Made by a program: the position numbers and the translations under genes. The notes beneath the pieces are model-generated. The model ran no database searches. It saw only the letters and a program-made list of their open reading frames with translations, and was not told the DNA's origin. A stretch of DNA of 24,438 nt from DASQFD01 sp035633255. Lineage in GTDB: Bacteria; Actinomycetota; Actinomycetes; Actinomycetales; Dermatophilaceae. This document shows positions 1 to 7,599 of this stretch, one piece after another; the stretch's first letter is position 1, and each line of letters starts with the position of its first letter. The DNA is taken from the NCBI GenBank assembly GCA_035633255.1, contig DASQFD010000110.1, positions 1-24,438 on the forward strand, in the 5' to 3' direction.

Positions 1-219
1 GACCGTCACGTAGCCGGTGGCGTCCACGAACCGGGCGTACTGGTCGTTGGTGACCGTGGTCCGGGCCACCCAGAGGCCAGGCACCTCGACGTCCCGGCGG
101 GGCGCCTCCTCGGGGTAGTGCTCGTCCGAGCCCATGCTGAAGACGCCGCCCTCGACCCAGACCAGGTCCTCCGCCGGCGTCACAGCACCGGCGGAGGACC
201 TGTGGAGCGGGTTGGTCAT
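1..219 (-). CDS. Formylglycine-generating enzyme (SUMF1/FGE-type sulfatase maturase), N-terminal part, cut by window edge
   Basis: Enzymes of this family oxidise the catalytic Cys (or Ser) of sulfatases to formylglycine. The 73 visible residues begin ATG at 219 and run off the left edge. They show the family's N-terminal signature: VWVEGGVFSMGSDEHYPEE, followed by a W-V-A-R-T-T-V-T-N-D-Q-Y-A-R-F-V segment and DATGYVTV. The start codon overlaps the stop of the sulfatase gene upstream on the same strand (ATGA, 216-219), which indicates translational coupling to its probable substrate. The catalytic cysteines lie in the C-terminal half, outside the window, so activity cannot be judged. Related SUMF1-fold proteins such as EgtB or PvdO are alternatives, but the sulfatase partner favours FGE. 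Confidence 0.85.
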   Translation of the reverse strand, partial: MTNPLHRSSAGAVTPAEDLVWVEGGVFSMGSDEHYPEEAPRRDVEVPGLWVARTTVTNDQYARFVDATGYVTV

Positions 220-1716
220 GCGCTCGCGGCGCCGGACTGCATCTTCTCCATCACCTGGGCAAGGCTGAAGCTGGAGGGCTTCTGTCGCACCGGGAACTCC
301 GCGAACGTCTGCAGCATCTGGCCGACGTACACCTGCGCCGGCACGAAGACGAACACGTGGTCCAACAGCCAGTCGAAGTAGGTGTTGGACGTGATGTCCG
401 CGCGCTCGAAAGGATCGGTGCGCAGGTTGAAGAGCTTGGGCACTCGCAGCTGGACGTACGGTTCCATCCAGATGGACAGCGTCCCCGCCTGACGCTGCTC
501 GAGGAAGACGAACTTCCAGTTGTCGTAGCGCAGGGCGGTCAGGTCGCCGTCGTCGGAGACGTAGAAGAAGTGCTTGCGCGGGCTCTCCTCCGCGACACCC
601 GTCAGGTAGTCCAGCTGGTTGTGCCCGTCCAGGTGCACCTTGTACGACGTACCTCCGAGGTCTCCGCCGGCCGCGAGCCGCTCCGCGATGTCCGTGTCGC
701 CGGCGGCGGCGAGGAGCGTGACGAACCAATCGTTGTGACTGACGATCCCGTTGCGGATCTCACCGGCCGGGATGTGTCCCGGCCAGCGGACCATGGCAGG
801 GACCCGGTAGGCACCCTCCCAGTTGGAGTTCTTCTCGTTGCGGAACGGCGTCATGCCCGCATCGGGCCAGCTGTTCATGTGCGGCCCGTTGTCGGTGGAG
901 TACATGACGATCGTGTTCTCGGCCAAGCCGTTCTCGTCGAGGAAGTCGAGCACCGAACCGACCAGCTCGTCATGGTCGACCATCGTGTCGTGGTACTCCG
1001 ACTGCCACCGGCCGGCCTTGCCCCGGCTGCCGTCCTTGATGTGCGTACGGAAGTGCATGTGGGTGGTGTTGAGCCAGACGAAGAAGGGGGTGTCACCGGC
1101 GTGGGCGTCAGACATGAAACGCAGCGCCTCCGGGACGATCTCGTCGTCGACCGTCTTCATCCGTTCCTTCGTCAGAGGCCCGGTGTCCTCAACCCTCTGG
1201 GTGCCGTCGCCGTTGGCCCAGGAGTGGATGACCCCGCGGGGGCCGAAGTTCTTGCGGAAGTCCGGGAAGTCCTCCGGCGTCGGGAAGTCGTCGAGCTCAG
1301 GCTCCTCCTCGGCGTTGAGGTGGTAGAGGTTGCCGAAGAACTCGTCGAACCCGTGCATCGTGGGCAGGAACTCGTCGCGGTCGCCGAGGTGGTTCTTGCC
1401 GAACTGTCCGGTCGCGTAGCCGAGCGCCTTGAGCGCGGTGGCAATGGTGGGGTCCTCCGGGCGGAGGCCGAGGTCAGCTCCGGGAAGGCCAACCTTCGTC
1501 AGCCCCGTGCGGATCGGGTTCTGGCCCGTGATGAAGGCGGCGCCCGGCGGTGCAGCTCTGCTCACCGTAGTAGTCGGTGAAGCGCACCCCCTCCGCGGCA
1601 ACCCGGTCGATGTTCGGGGTGCGATAGCCCATCACTCCGTCGCTGTAGCAGCTGAGGTTGCTCTGACCGATGTCATCGCCCCAGATGACGAGGATGTTCG
1701 GCTGTGTGTCTGCCAT
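216..1716 (-). pseudogene. Arylsulfatase, frameshifted just after the catalytic CTAGR motif
   Basis: This is a type I sulfatase (alkaline-phosphatase fold) that hydrolyses sulfate esters, about 500 residues if the frame is repaired. It starts ATG at 1716 with an AAAGG-like ribosome site. The first frame carries the metal-binding IWGDDIG segment (residues 11-17), TPNIDRVAAEGVRF and the formylglycine motif C55-T-A-G-R59. Directly after R59 (near 1540) the reading moves to another frame, where AAFITGQNPIRTGLT continues the family sequence. Two bases in a GC-rich run appear to be missing relative to the expected G-R-A-A-F. The second frame is otherwise intact to the stop at 216, including YSTDNGP, EGAYRVPAMVRWPG and a full C-terminal domain. 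The rest is undamaged, so the break is either very recent or a sequencing error. The maturase gene overlaps its end. Confidence 0.88.
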
Positions 1717-1794
1717 GTGAGTTGCCTTTCGGGTGGGTTCGGTCCATTAGTGCTACGCCCCAAGCAACTCGCCTCACCCCCTCTGAGAACGTGT

Positions 1795-2493
1795 TTAAGA
1801 AGCGGTTAGGCGGACCTGCTGGGCTGCCAAGGGCGTCGACCAGGGCCGGGCGCGAGGCGTCGGGTCATCAGCCCGATCATGGCCCACCAGTGCGGGCAGC
1901 AGAGCGGCGATCTCGGGCGGGATGGTCTCCAGCTCCTCGACTGCGGCTCCGGTGTGCTGCTCGTACTTCTCGTACCACCCGCGCAGCCCGCGCAGGCGGG
2001 CGATGGGTGCGAGAGCTGCGAACAGCGGTCGCTGCACCGCTCGCGGCGGGCTCGTGAAGCGGATGGTGTCGTCGAACTCACGGGCGAGCAGCGCCGCCTG
2101 CAGCAGGCCAGGCCGACCGGTGGAGTCGGTGCGACCGTCAGCGGCCAGGCCGAACAGATTGCGGATCATGGCTTCGAAGCGGTGACCTGGGTCGACCTCG
2201 ACGATGACGAACGCGGTCTCGTCGCCGACGGTCCACCAGTCGTGGGGGGTGCCGGGCGGGACCGCCACCCGGGTGCCGGGGACGGCGTGGCTCTCGACCC
2301 CGTCGACCCGGACACCCAGGGTGCCGCGGACGACGGTGAAGGTCTCGCTGGCGTGCGGGTGGACGTGCTCGCCCACGACCGCGGCGCCCGGACGGGCGTA
2401 CAGATCGGCGACCAGCGGCGAACCATCGGTAGGTGCGTGGCGCCGGAACGCGCGCTCGCCGGTGACGGGGTTCTCAATGACGGGATAGCTCAC
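1795..2493 (-). CDS. Cupin-domain protein
   Basis: A 232-residue protein with an N-terminal cupin barrel (about residues 25-105). The metal-binding pattern is visible as GEHVHPHASETFTVVRG (H-X-H-X3-E) followed by the second cupin motif around PGTPHDWWTVGD. The C-terminal half is helical, has no recognisable catalytic motif, and contains a RLRGLRGWYEKYEQHTG segment. Family members include small-molecule dioxygenases, isomerases and sensors, and the substrate here cannot be inferred. The GTG start at 2493 has AGGAG six bases upstream. It lies 69 bp downstream of the membrane-protein gene and 78 bp upstream of the sulfatase, all on the minus strand, so one transcription unit is likely. Confidence 0.8.
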   Translation of the reverse strand: MSYPVIENPVTGERAFRRHAPTDGSPLVADLYARPGAAVVGEHVHPHASETFTVVRGTLGVRVDGVESHAVPGTRVAVPPGTPHDWWTVGDETAFVIVEVDPGHRFEAMIRNLFGLAADGRTDSTGRPGLLQAALLAREFDDTIRFTSPPRAVQRPLFAALAPIARLRGLRGWYEKYEQHTGAAVEELETIPPEIAALLPALVGHDRADDPTPRARPWSTPLAAQQVRLTAS

Positions 2494-2562
2494 GGGATGC
2501 TCCTACGAGGCTGGGTACGAACATGAAGGGCGTCGCGTCGCGCGGACCGAGCAGTGACGAGG

Positions 2563-3066
2563 TCAGTCCTTTCGGCCGGAGCGCACCTGGCACCACAGCA
2601 ACGCCACGGTGGCGGCGCTCAGTGCGGCCGTGCGCAGCAGGTTGGCGTCGAGCAGGCCGTCGATGGTCGCTGCGGACGGGCCGACGTCGTCGAGGCGATC
2701 ATGCAGCGGGATGGCCCACAGCACCGTCGACAGCAGCGAGGTGAGGCCGGCGATGCTGACCAGTGCGGCGACCGGGCGTGGTGTGCCCGCGGGTCGCGTC
2801 CAGTAGAACGCCGTACCCGCCAGGAAGGTCAGGAAGCCGGGCACGATGACCACGACGGGGATGGCCTGGTTGTACTGCTCGTGGTAGGCGGCAAAGCCCG
2901 CCGGGTCGACGGCGCGGTACAGCGGGTACGACACGATCTGCGCCTGCCAGCCGAGGGCGGTCGAGTACGCGCCGAGCGCCGTGAGGCCGACGAGGTTCCA
3001 GTGCCGCCACCGCGATGACGAGCGGGAGACGGGCCGGTGGACGTCTACCAGGGCGGATCGGGTCAT
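2563..3066 (-). CDS. Four-helix membrane protein, DUF1772-like, unknown function
   Basis: The protein has 167 residues. Four hydrophobic segments are seen, around WNLVGLTALGAYSTALGWQ, IPVVVIVPGFLTFLAGTAFYW, PVAALVSIAGLTSLLSTVLWAIP and LLRTAALSAATVALLWCQV. Polar motifs between them (FAAYHEQYNQAIP and IPLHDRLDD...ANLLRT) resemble small integral membrane proteins of the DUF1772/anthrone-oxygenase-like group, but this assignment is from memory and tentative. I prefer the ATG at 3066 (GAGGAG nine bases upstream) over an in-frame start at 3111. It is the first gene of the leftward unit and diverges from the TetR regulator, so it is the most probable regulated target. Confidence 0.7.
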   Translation of the reverse strand: MTRSALVDVHRPVSRSSSRWRHWNLVGLTALGAYSTALGWQAQIVSYPLYRAVDPAGFAAYHEQYNQAIPVVVIVPGFLTFLAGTAFYWTRPAGTPRPVAALVSIAGLTSLLSTVLWAIPLHDRLDDVGPSAATIDGLLDANLLRTAALSAATVALLWCQVRSGRKD

Positions 3067-3240
3067 GATCGGGTACTCCTCACGATGGGGTGCGGTGACG
3101 GGGCAGCACATCGACGTTGTCGCGCGGACCGACCACTGGCCATGCCGCTCCTCACGAGCCGGGTCGAGGGCTGGGGTGGTCGTCGGCGGCCTGTCGCCTT
3201 GCCAGAAGTCGATGCGAGGACCAGGCTCGGAGGCAATCGA

Positions 3241-3255
3241 TGTAGTAAGACTACA
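3241..3255. promoter_or_regulatory. Candidate TetR operator palindrome
   Basis: TGTAGT-AAG-ACTACA is a perfect inverted repeat with 6-bp arms and a 3-bp centre in the divergent intergenic region. It covers the -10 box of the leftward promoter and lies 20 bp upstream of the TetR-family start codon. Size, symmetry and position fit a TetR-family operator; binding is inferred. Confidence 0.6.
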
Positions 3256-3275
3256 ACGACTTGAGTAGGAGTCAA
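3248..3275 (-). promoter_or_regulatory. Leftward sigma70-type promoter for the membrane protein/cupin/sulfatase series
   Basis: On the minus strand, TTGACT (3275-3270) and TAGTCT (3253-3248) are separated by 16 bp, close to the consensus housekeeping promoter. The -10 box sits inside the palindrome at 3241-3255, so a bound repressor would block it. The transcript would carry a leader of roughly 175 nt before the ATG at 3066. Confidence 0.55.
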
Positions 3276-3277
3276 GT
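3259..3277 (+). promoter_or_regulatory. Inverted repeat enclosing the TetR-gene ribosome binding site
   Basis: ACTTGA (3259-3264) and TCAAGT (3272-3277) are perfect inverted 6-bp arms. The 7-base loop contains most of the AGGAG ribosome site (3267-3271), and the distal arm reaches the GTG start at 3276. The same bases form the -35 region of the leftward promoter. It could be a second operator half or a translational hairpin. Confidence 0.4.
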
Positions 3278-3932
3278 GAATTCAGAACGGCGACCGTACT
3301 CGAGCTTGTCGCGTTCGCGCCAGGTGGAGGCGACCCGTCGTCGCATCGCCGAGGTCGCGGTCGAGCTGTTCCTGCGGGACGGCTACGCGGTCACCACCAT
3401 CGCGGGCGTGGCCCGGCAGGCCGGGGTGTCCGCGCAGACGGTGTACAACACGTTCTCGACCAAAGCCGGCCTGCTCAAGGCGGCCTACGACATCACCCTG
3501 GTCGGTGACACGCAGGCGATCCCACTGGCGGAACGACCTGACGTGCGCGCCCAGTACGAGACGCGGGACCCCTGGCAGTTCCTACACGGCTACGCCCGCC
3601 TCGGGCGCGAGCTGCTCGATCGGGTGGGACCACTCATGCTGCAGGTCACCGCGGGGGCCGCAGCCGGCGAGGACGACCTCGTCGCCCACCAGCGCGTGAC
3701 CGACAGCGAACGCCTGGCAGGCACCACCATGGTCGCCCAGCGGCTCGCGACCCTGGACGCACTGGCACCTGACGTCACCGTCGAGCAGGCCCGCGACCGC
3801 ATCTGGACCCTGAACAGCGTGCAGGTATGGCACCTGCTGACCGGCGTGCGCGGCTGGAGCGGTGAGCAGTACCAGGCCTGGATCGGCGACGCGATGTGCG
3901 CAGCGACCCTGGGAAGCGCGACCCCCGGCTGA
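3276..3932 (+). CDS. TetR/AcrR-family transcriptional regulator
   Basis: A 218-residue predicted repressor. The N-terminal helix-turn-helix domain (about residues 15-60) shows the family pattern: ATRRRIAEVAVELFLRDGY, then TTIAGVARQAGVSAQTVYNTF and STKAGLLKAAYD. The remaining about 150 residues are the variable ligand-binding and dimerisation domain (C-terminal WHLLTGVRGWSGEQYQAWI), whose ligand cannot be read from sequence. GTG at 3276 is preferred because AGGAG lies four bases upstream; an upstream in-frame TTG at 3261 would overlap that site. It is divergent from the membrane protein/cupin unit, with palindromes between, which is the usual arrangement for local and self-repression. Confidence 0.88.
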   Translation: MNSERRPYSSLSRSRQVEATRRRIAEVAVELFLRDGYAVTTIAGVARQAGVSAQTVYNTFSTKAGLLKAAYDITLVGDTQAIPLAERPDVRAQYETRDPWQFLHGYARLGRELLDRVGPLMLQVTAGAAAGEDDLVAHQRVTDSERLAGTTMVAQRLATLDALAPDVTVEQARDRIWTLNSVQVWHLLTGVRGWSGEQYQAWIGDAMCAATLGSATPG

Positions 3933-4159
3933 CGCGGGTGATCTCCCATGTCCCGTCCACCTTGGAGTAGGTAGGAGGGGGTACCGCCCCAACGTTTTCA
4001 AGACAGACCACCAAACCAGCTCTGAGCAGGGACGATGCGCAGATCCGGCGTCTCGTCTCCGTGGTCTGTCCGCGAAGGGTTGTCGTGCGTCAGTGGCTGC
4101 CGTGGCTGGCTGGACCCATCGGCGACCGCGACGGCACCGGCGTTGCTGCTGGTCGTGGT
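3933..4159. other. Gene-free stretch between the TetR gene and the transposase remnant
   Basis: I see no supportable gene here. The stretch contains a weak GC-rich palindrome around GGTACC (about 3976-3990), which could end TetR-gene transcription, followed by more AT-rich sequence with no recognisable coding. It probably includes sequence beyond the decayed end of the insertion element. Confidence 0.4.
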
Positions 4160-4868
4160 CACTGCTCGCGGTCGGTATCGCCGCCGTCCGCGGCGGGCGG
4201 GTGCAGGTCGATGTCAGCGTCGCGCACCCAATGCAGGCTGTTCTCGATCGACCAATGGCCTTGGACCCAGGCGGCCAGGGTCGCTGGGGGTGCGGTGGCC
4301 GGGTCGGCGGAGGTGATCAGGTAGACGACCTCGACGGTCTTTCTGCCTTTGGTGGTGACGGTGCGGCGGAGCTGCGCGACCTGGGCCGCGCCAGGGAACT
4401 CGACCCAGTCCGGGACGGTCGCGACCTTGATGGTGCGGGTGGTGCGTTTGCCGTGGCCGGTCTGGGTCACCGAGTGGGCGGGGATATCTTTCCACGGCAG
4501 GGCCTTGAGCTTGCGGTGCAGCGTCGGGGTGTTGCCCTTGATCGTGAGCAGGTAGTGCCCGCTCCCGCTGGTGATCGTGGTCGCGGTGTCGGTCTGGGTG
4601 TGCATTGCGTCCAGGGTCACCACCACTGCTGTCAGGTCGAAACAGGCGAGCAGGTCACGCACGGCAAGGGATCTCGTTGCTCTTGGCGGCGACCGCGAGT
4701 TGTCCGAGCACGACCCCGGCGTCGTGGTCGAACGCGGCGACCAGGTGGCGACTAGGTGAAGGCCGTCGTGGTCGCCACCGCGGTATGAGCCGACGCGCAA
4801 CCGCGAGGTCCTGAGTTCGACATCGGCGACAGCGAGGACGGCGCGTTGTGGACCAGCTGCACGTCATC
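4160..4868 (-). pseudogene. Decayed ISAs1-type (IS4-like DDE) transposase
   Basis: The minus strand carries transposase fragments in more than one frame. HLVAAFDHDAGVVLGQ and AAKSNEIP lie in one frame. TLDAMHTQ, HYLLTIKGNTPTL, TQTGHGKRTTRTIKV, EVVYLITS and QGHWSIENSLHWVRD lie in another. These are the order and motifs of the ISAs1 family, including the catalytic D of TLDAMHTQ and the E of HWSIENSLHW. Two lesions explain the frame change. An imperfect 11-bp tandem duplication (4737-4747/4748-4758) adds 11 bases, and an extra base in ATCCCT-T-GCC (near 4670) adds one, restoring the frame. The N-terminus before about 4868 is missing or unrecognisable, and the C-terminus after HWVRD is lost. It cannot be active. 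Confidence 0.85.
4737..4758. repeat. 11-bp imperfect tandem duplication inside the transposase remnant
   Basis: GCGACCAGGTG (4737-4747) is followed directly by GCGACTAGGTG (4748-4758), one mismatch apart. The family sequence reads HLVAAFDHD once here, so the second copy is an inserted duplication that shifts the frame. Confidence 0.75.
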
Positions 4869-4906
4869 TGGACGCACCCATTCGGCCGCCGCGGGGGCGA
4901 CCATCG

Positions 4907-5086
4907 TCACAGGGCGTTCAGCTGAGCGACGAGGTCGGGCACCCTTTCGAAGGCGCCCTCCTTGTCGACCCCGACGAGGCCGATGATGACGTGCTGGGTG
5001 CCGATGGCATGCAGTTGGCCGAACCGGTCCACGACCGGATCGGCGAAGGATGCCGGTGCGCGGCGCGGGTCCGCAAGGATGGCCGG
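4907..5086 (-). pseudogene. C-terminal remnant of a luciferase-like (LLM class) monooxygenase
   Basis: About 45-60 codons ending at a TGA (4907-4909) read ADPVVDRFGQLHAIGTQHVI, then IGLVGVDKEGAFERVPDLVAQLNAL. This resembles the last helices of flavin or F420-dependent luciferase-like oxidoreductases, in which an aGvqHvI strand precedes a short helix at the C-terminus. No start or catalytic barrel exists upstream; further right on this strand the sequence is antisense to the dehydrogenase gene. The fragment therefore marks a recombination or deletion junction near 5086. The short length limits certainty about the exact subfamily. Confidence 0.6.
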
Positions 5087-5893
5087 ATGCACCTCGCCGG
5101 CTCCCACGTCCTGCTCACCGGGGCGACGGGCGTGATCGGGCGCCGCCTCGCCGCCCGCCTGGCCGTGGCTGGGGCGCGGGTGTCCCTCGTCGCTCGCGGC
5201 CACGGCGCCCTCGAGGAGCTCGCCGCCGAGGTGGGTGGGTGGGCCGTCTCGGCCGACCTCACCGACCCGGCGGCCCTCGCCGGCGTCGTCGCCGGCGCCG
5301 AGGAGCGCGGCGGTCCCGTCGACGTCCTCGTCAACAACGCGGGCGTCGAGACGGCCGGTCACCTCGCGGACGCCACCGCGGAGGACGTCGCCTCGACGGT
5401 CGGACTCAACCTGACCGCCCCACTCGAGCTGACCCGCCAGGTGCTGCCCGGCATGCTGGAGCGCCGCCGCGGCCACGTCGTCGCGATCTCCTCCCTCTCC
5501 GGGGTCGCCACCTTCCCGGGGCTGGCCGTCTACGGCGGGACCAAGGCGGGGCTCACCCACGCGATGTCCGGGATCCGTGCCGACCTGCGCGGCACGGACG
5601 TCGGCACGCTCACCGTCGAGATCGGGCCGGTGGTCTCGGAGATGATGGACCGCATCGGCGAGCACGGGCCCACCGCACGGTCCTTCGACCGCGCCCTCCG
5701 GCTCGGGGCGCTGGGGCTGCTCGAGCCGGATGCCGTGGCCTCAGCGGTCGTCCAGGCCGTGCGGTCCGGCCGCCCGCACCTGCGGCTGCCGCGCCGGGCG
5801 GCTCCGCTCGCCCGGCTCACCGGCGCGCCGCGCGTGCTCGTGCGCACGGCGCTGACCGGCATCCCGGGAAGGCCTCCAGCGGACGCCCGGTGA
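5087..5893 (+). CDS. Short-chain dehydrogenase/reductase (SDR family)
   Basis: A 268-residue NAD(P)-dependent oxidoreductase of the classical SDR type. Residues 8-18 (VLLTGATGVIG) form the glycine-rich cofactor loop. Further on are VDVLVNNAGVE (NNAG motif), VAISSLSG (catalytic Ser strand) and Y-G-G-T-K (the YxxxK pair), so the catalytic set is complete. The C-terminal tail is basic (RLPRRAAPLARLTGAPRVLVRTAL), as in some membrane-associated members. The ATG at 5087 is chosen because AAGGA lies seven bases upstream and the cofactor fold begins a few residues later; earlier in-frame starts run into the antisense monooxygenase remnant. The substrate is unknown. Confidence 0.88.
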   Translation: MHLAGSHVLLTGATGVIGRRLAARLAVAGARVSLVARGHGALEELAAEVGGWAVSADLTDPAALAGVVAGAEERGGPVDVLVNNAGVETAGHLADATAEDVASTVGLNLTAPLELTRQVLPGMLERRRGHVVAISSLSGVATFPGLAVYGGTKAGLTHAMSGIRADLRGTDVGTLTVEIGPVVSEMMDRIGEHGPTARSFDRALRLGALGLLEPDAVASAVVQAVRSGRPHLRLPRRAAPLARLTGAPRVLVRTALTGIPGRPPADAR

Positions 5894-5906
5894 CGTCGCC
5901 CCGGTG

Positions 5907-5957
5907 CTACCGCCCCGCGGGTGCGACCGCCCCGCGGGTACCACCGCCCCGCGGGTG
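5907..5957. repeat. 17-bp tandem repeat, three copies
   Basis: Three 17-bp units (5907-5923, 5924-5940, 5941-5957) share ACCGCCCCGCGGGT and differ only at edge positions. The array lies between two convergent genes and ends exactly at the stop codon (5958) of the small leftward gene. Confidence 0.85.
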
Positions 5958-6224
5958 CTACTCGGCCGCGTCGCCCGGCTCGGCGGTCCGGACGTCGGGG
6001 ACGCCCCGCGTCTCGTCCTGCTTGAGCTCGCCGATCTCCTCGACGATGCGCTCCTTCTCGCCCTCCGACACGTCCACCCCGGCAGCCGCGAGGCCGTCCT
6101 CGAGCGCGGACTCGACGATCTCGCGGTCGCCGCTGTAGTTCCACGCCGTCACGTCGTCGACCACGTTCTGCGCGGCCTCCGTCGCGGCGGCCTGGCGCTC
6201 CTGCTCGTTCGAAGCCTCACTCAT
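5958..6224 (-). CDS. Small acidic protein, unknown function
   Basis: An 88-residue, strongly acidic, mostly helical protein. Its middle reads VDVSEGEKERIVEEIGELKQ, and there is no membrane segment, Cys or recognisable motif. The ATG at 6224 has GGAGG at a good distance. It follows the YihY-like gene on the same strand, separated by 96 bp that contain a large palindrome. Codon bias looks like its neighbours. I do not recognise the family. Confidence 0.65.
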   Translation of the reverse strand: MSEASNEQERQAAATEAAQNVVDDVTAWNYSGDREIVESALEDGLAAAGVDVSEGEKERIVEEIGELKQDETRGVPDVRTAEPGDAAE

Positions 6225-6280
6225 CGTCGTCCTCCCATTGCGTCACGGTGCTGTTCGAGGTGCTGGGGTCTCGTGCCGGG

Positions 6281-6312
6281 CCGGCCGGCATACCCGCGGG
6301 TATGCCGGCCGG
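6281..6312. terminator. 32-bp perfect palindrome, possible terminator
   Basis: The sequence is self-complementary for 16 bp on each side of a centre at 6296/6297, inner part GGCATACCCGCGGGTATGCC. It follows the stop of the YihY-like gene (6321) and precedes the next gene on the same strand. There is no T-run, as is common for actinobacterial intrinsic terminators. It also holds two inverted copies of the octamer GTATGCCG, so a protein-binding role is possible. Confidence 0.5.
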
Positions 6313-6320
6313 GCACGGGC

Positions 6321-7439
6321 TCAGCGGCGCGCCCGGTCGTCGCTGCCCTCCCCGCCGGCACCGGCGTGCTCCTCCTGACCGGCGCCGGCGCGCTGGGCCT
6401 CCTCGCGGAGCTCGCGGCCCGCCGCGACGCGCTTCTCCAGCTTGCGCTCCGCCTTCACCGAGCCGGAGGCGTCCCGCGGCGGGAGCTGGATGGTCTCCTC
6501 GGCCACGATCCCGGCCTGGAGCTGACGGGCGCGCTCGAGCTCGGCGTCGACCTCGGCGCCGAAGAGCAACGCGAGGTTGGTGATCCACAGCCACAGCAGG
6601 AAGATGATGACGCCGGCCAGCGCCCCGTAGGTCTTGTTGTAGTTGCTGAAGTTGGAGACGTACAGGCCGAAGAGCACCGACGCGAGGAGCCAGGTGACGA
6701 TGGCGATGATGCTGCCCACGCTGACCCAGGAGAACTTCGGCTGCCGGATGTTGGGCGTGAAGTAGTACAGCACCGCCACCATCACCACGACGACCGCGAG
6801 GATGAGCGGCCACTTGGCCCAGTTGAACACCGTCACCGCGGTGGACCCGATGCCCAGGGTGTCCCCGAGCCCCCGGAGGACCGGGCCGCTCAGGATGAGC
6901 GCACCGAGGACGATCGCGGCCATGACGATCAGGCCGACCGTGATGAGCAGCTGGGTCGGGCGCAGCTTCCACACCGGCCGGCCCTCGTCGATCTCGTAGA
7001 TCCGGTTGAGCGAGCGGCCGAAGGCGCCGACGTAGCCCGACGCGGACCACACGGCGCCAGCGATGCCGATGACGAGGGTCAGGCCCGCGCCCCCGTTGTT
7101 CACCAGCCCGCGGATGGCGTTCTCCACCTCGGTCGGCACCGTGCTCGCGCCGACGGACTTCACCAGGTCCAGGATGGTGTTGACCGACTGCTCGCCCTGC
7201 CCGAAGACACCCAGCAGCGAGATCAGGGCCAGCAGCGCGGGGAAGAGCGCCAGGACCGCGTAGTACGTCAGCGCGGCGGCCAGGTCCGTGCACTGGTCGC
7301 GGGAGAACTCCGCGGCCGCCGACTTCGCGGTGTACCGCCAGCCGGGCTTCTTGAGGTCACCGATGTCGTCCGGCTTGCGGGCGTCCTCGGGGTCGGGTGC
7401 GGTGCGCGCCCTCTCGGCGGCGGCTCCCTCTCGGGCCAT
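6321..7439 (-). CDS. YihY/BrkB-family inner-membrane protein
   Basis: A 372-residue integral membrane protein. After a charged N-terminus, six hydrophobic segments are visible at about residues 53-78, 118-136, 163-185, 208-226, 238-262 and 270-295. Family hallmarks include FSRDQCTDLAAALTYYAVLA near 45-64, WSASGYVGAFGRSLNRIY near 131-148 and the YNKTYGALAGVI...LWITNLALLFGAEVDAE block at about 267-300. The C-terminal 75 residues are hydrophilic and charged. This family was once mis-called ribonuclease BN; its function is still unclear and transport has been suggested. The ATG at 7439 is preceded by GGAGGAG. Confidence 0.9.
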   Translation of the reverse strand: MAREGAAAERARTAPDPEDARKPDDIGDLKKPGWRYTAKSAAAEFSRDQCTDLAAALTYYAVLALFPALLALISLLGVFGQGEQSVNTILDLVKSVGASTVPTEVENAIRGLVNNGGAGLTLVIGIAGAVWSASGYVGAFGRSLNRIYEIDEGRPVWKLRPTQLLITVGLIVMAAIVLGALILSGPVLRGLGDTLGIGSTAVTVFNWAKWPLILAVVVVMVAVLYYFTPNIRQPKFSWVSVGSIIAIVTWLLASVLFGLYVSNFSNYNKTYGALAGVIIFLLWLWITNLALLFGAEVDAELERARQLQAGIVAEETIQLPPRDASGSVKAERKLEKRVAAGRELREEAQRAGAGQEEHAGAGGEGSDDRARR

Positions 7440-7599
7440 GGCGGTCTCCTCCGGTGCGCGGTCCAGGATGGGTGGGTTTCGGTGGACGAACGGGTATGCC
7501 GTGGGGGCCGGTCAGTGCCCCTGCGCACCACCGACGTGTCTCTCCTACCCCTCCACGCGCCCACGACACCTCCGTCCCTCGCGTGGAACACTCTCCGCC

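Noticed and set aside
357..1580. 407-codon plus-strand open frame opposite the sulfatase
   Set aside because: Antisense to clear sulfatase motifs; the translated sequence is Val/Arg/Glu-rich with no family signature.
1719..1770. GAGTTGC/GCAACTC inverted arms flanking the sulfatase ribosome site as a regulatory hairpin
   Set aside because: Arms are only 7 bp with a 38-base loop; such matches arise easily by chance and there is no supporting context.
3960..4020. tRNA-like or attachment-site-like sequence near an AT-richer patch with ACGTTTTCAAGAC
   Set aside because: No cloverleaf, anticodon stem or TPsiC arm can be formed, and no integrase gene is nearby.
4907..5665. 252-codon minus-strand open frame
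   Set aside because: Most of it is antisense to the dehydrogenase gene. Only the last about 45-60 codons resemble a real protein (the luciferase-like remnant), so only that part is annotated.
5907..5957. Possible CRISPR-like array (three GC-rich repeats)
   Set aside because: Units are contiguous 17-bp tandem copies without spacers, and no cas genes are present in the window.
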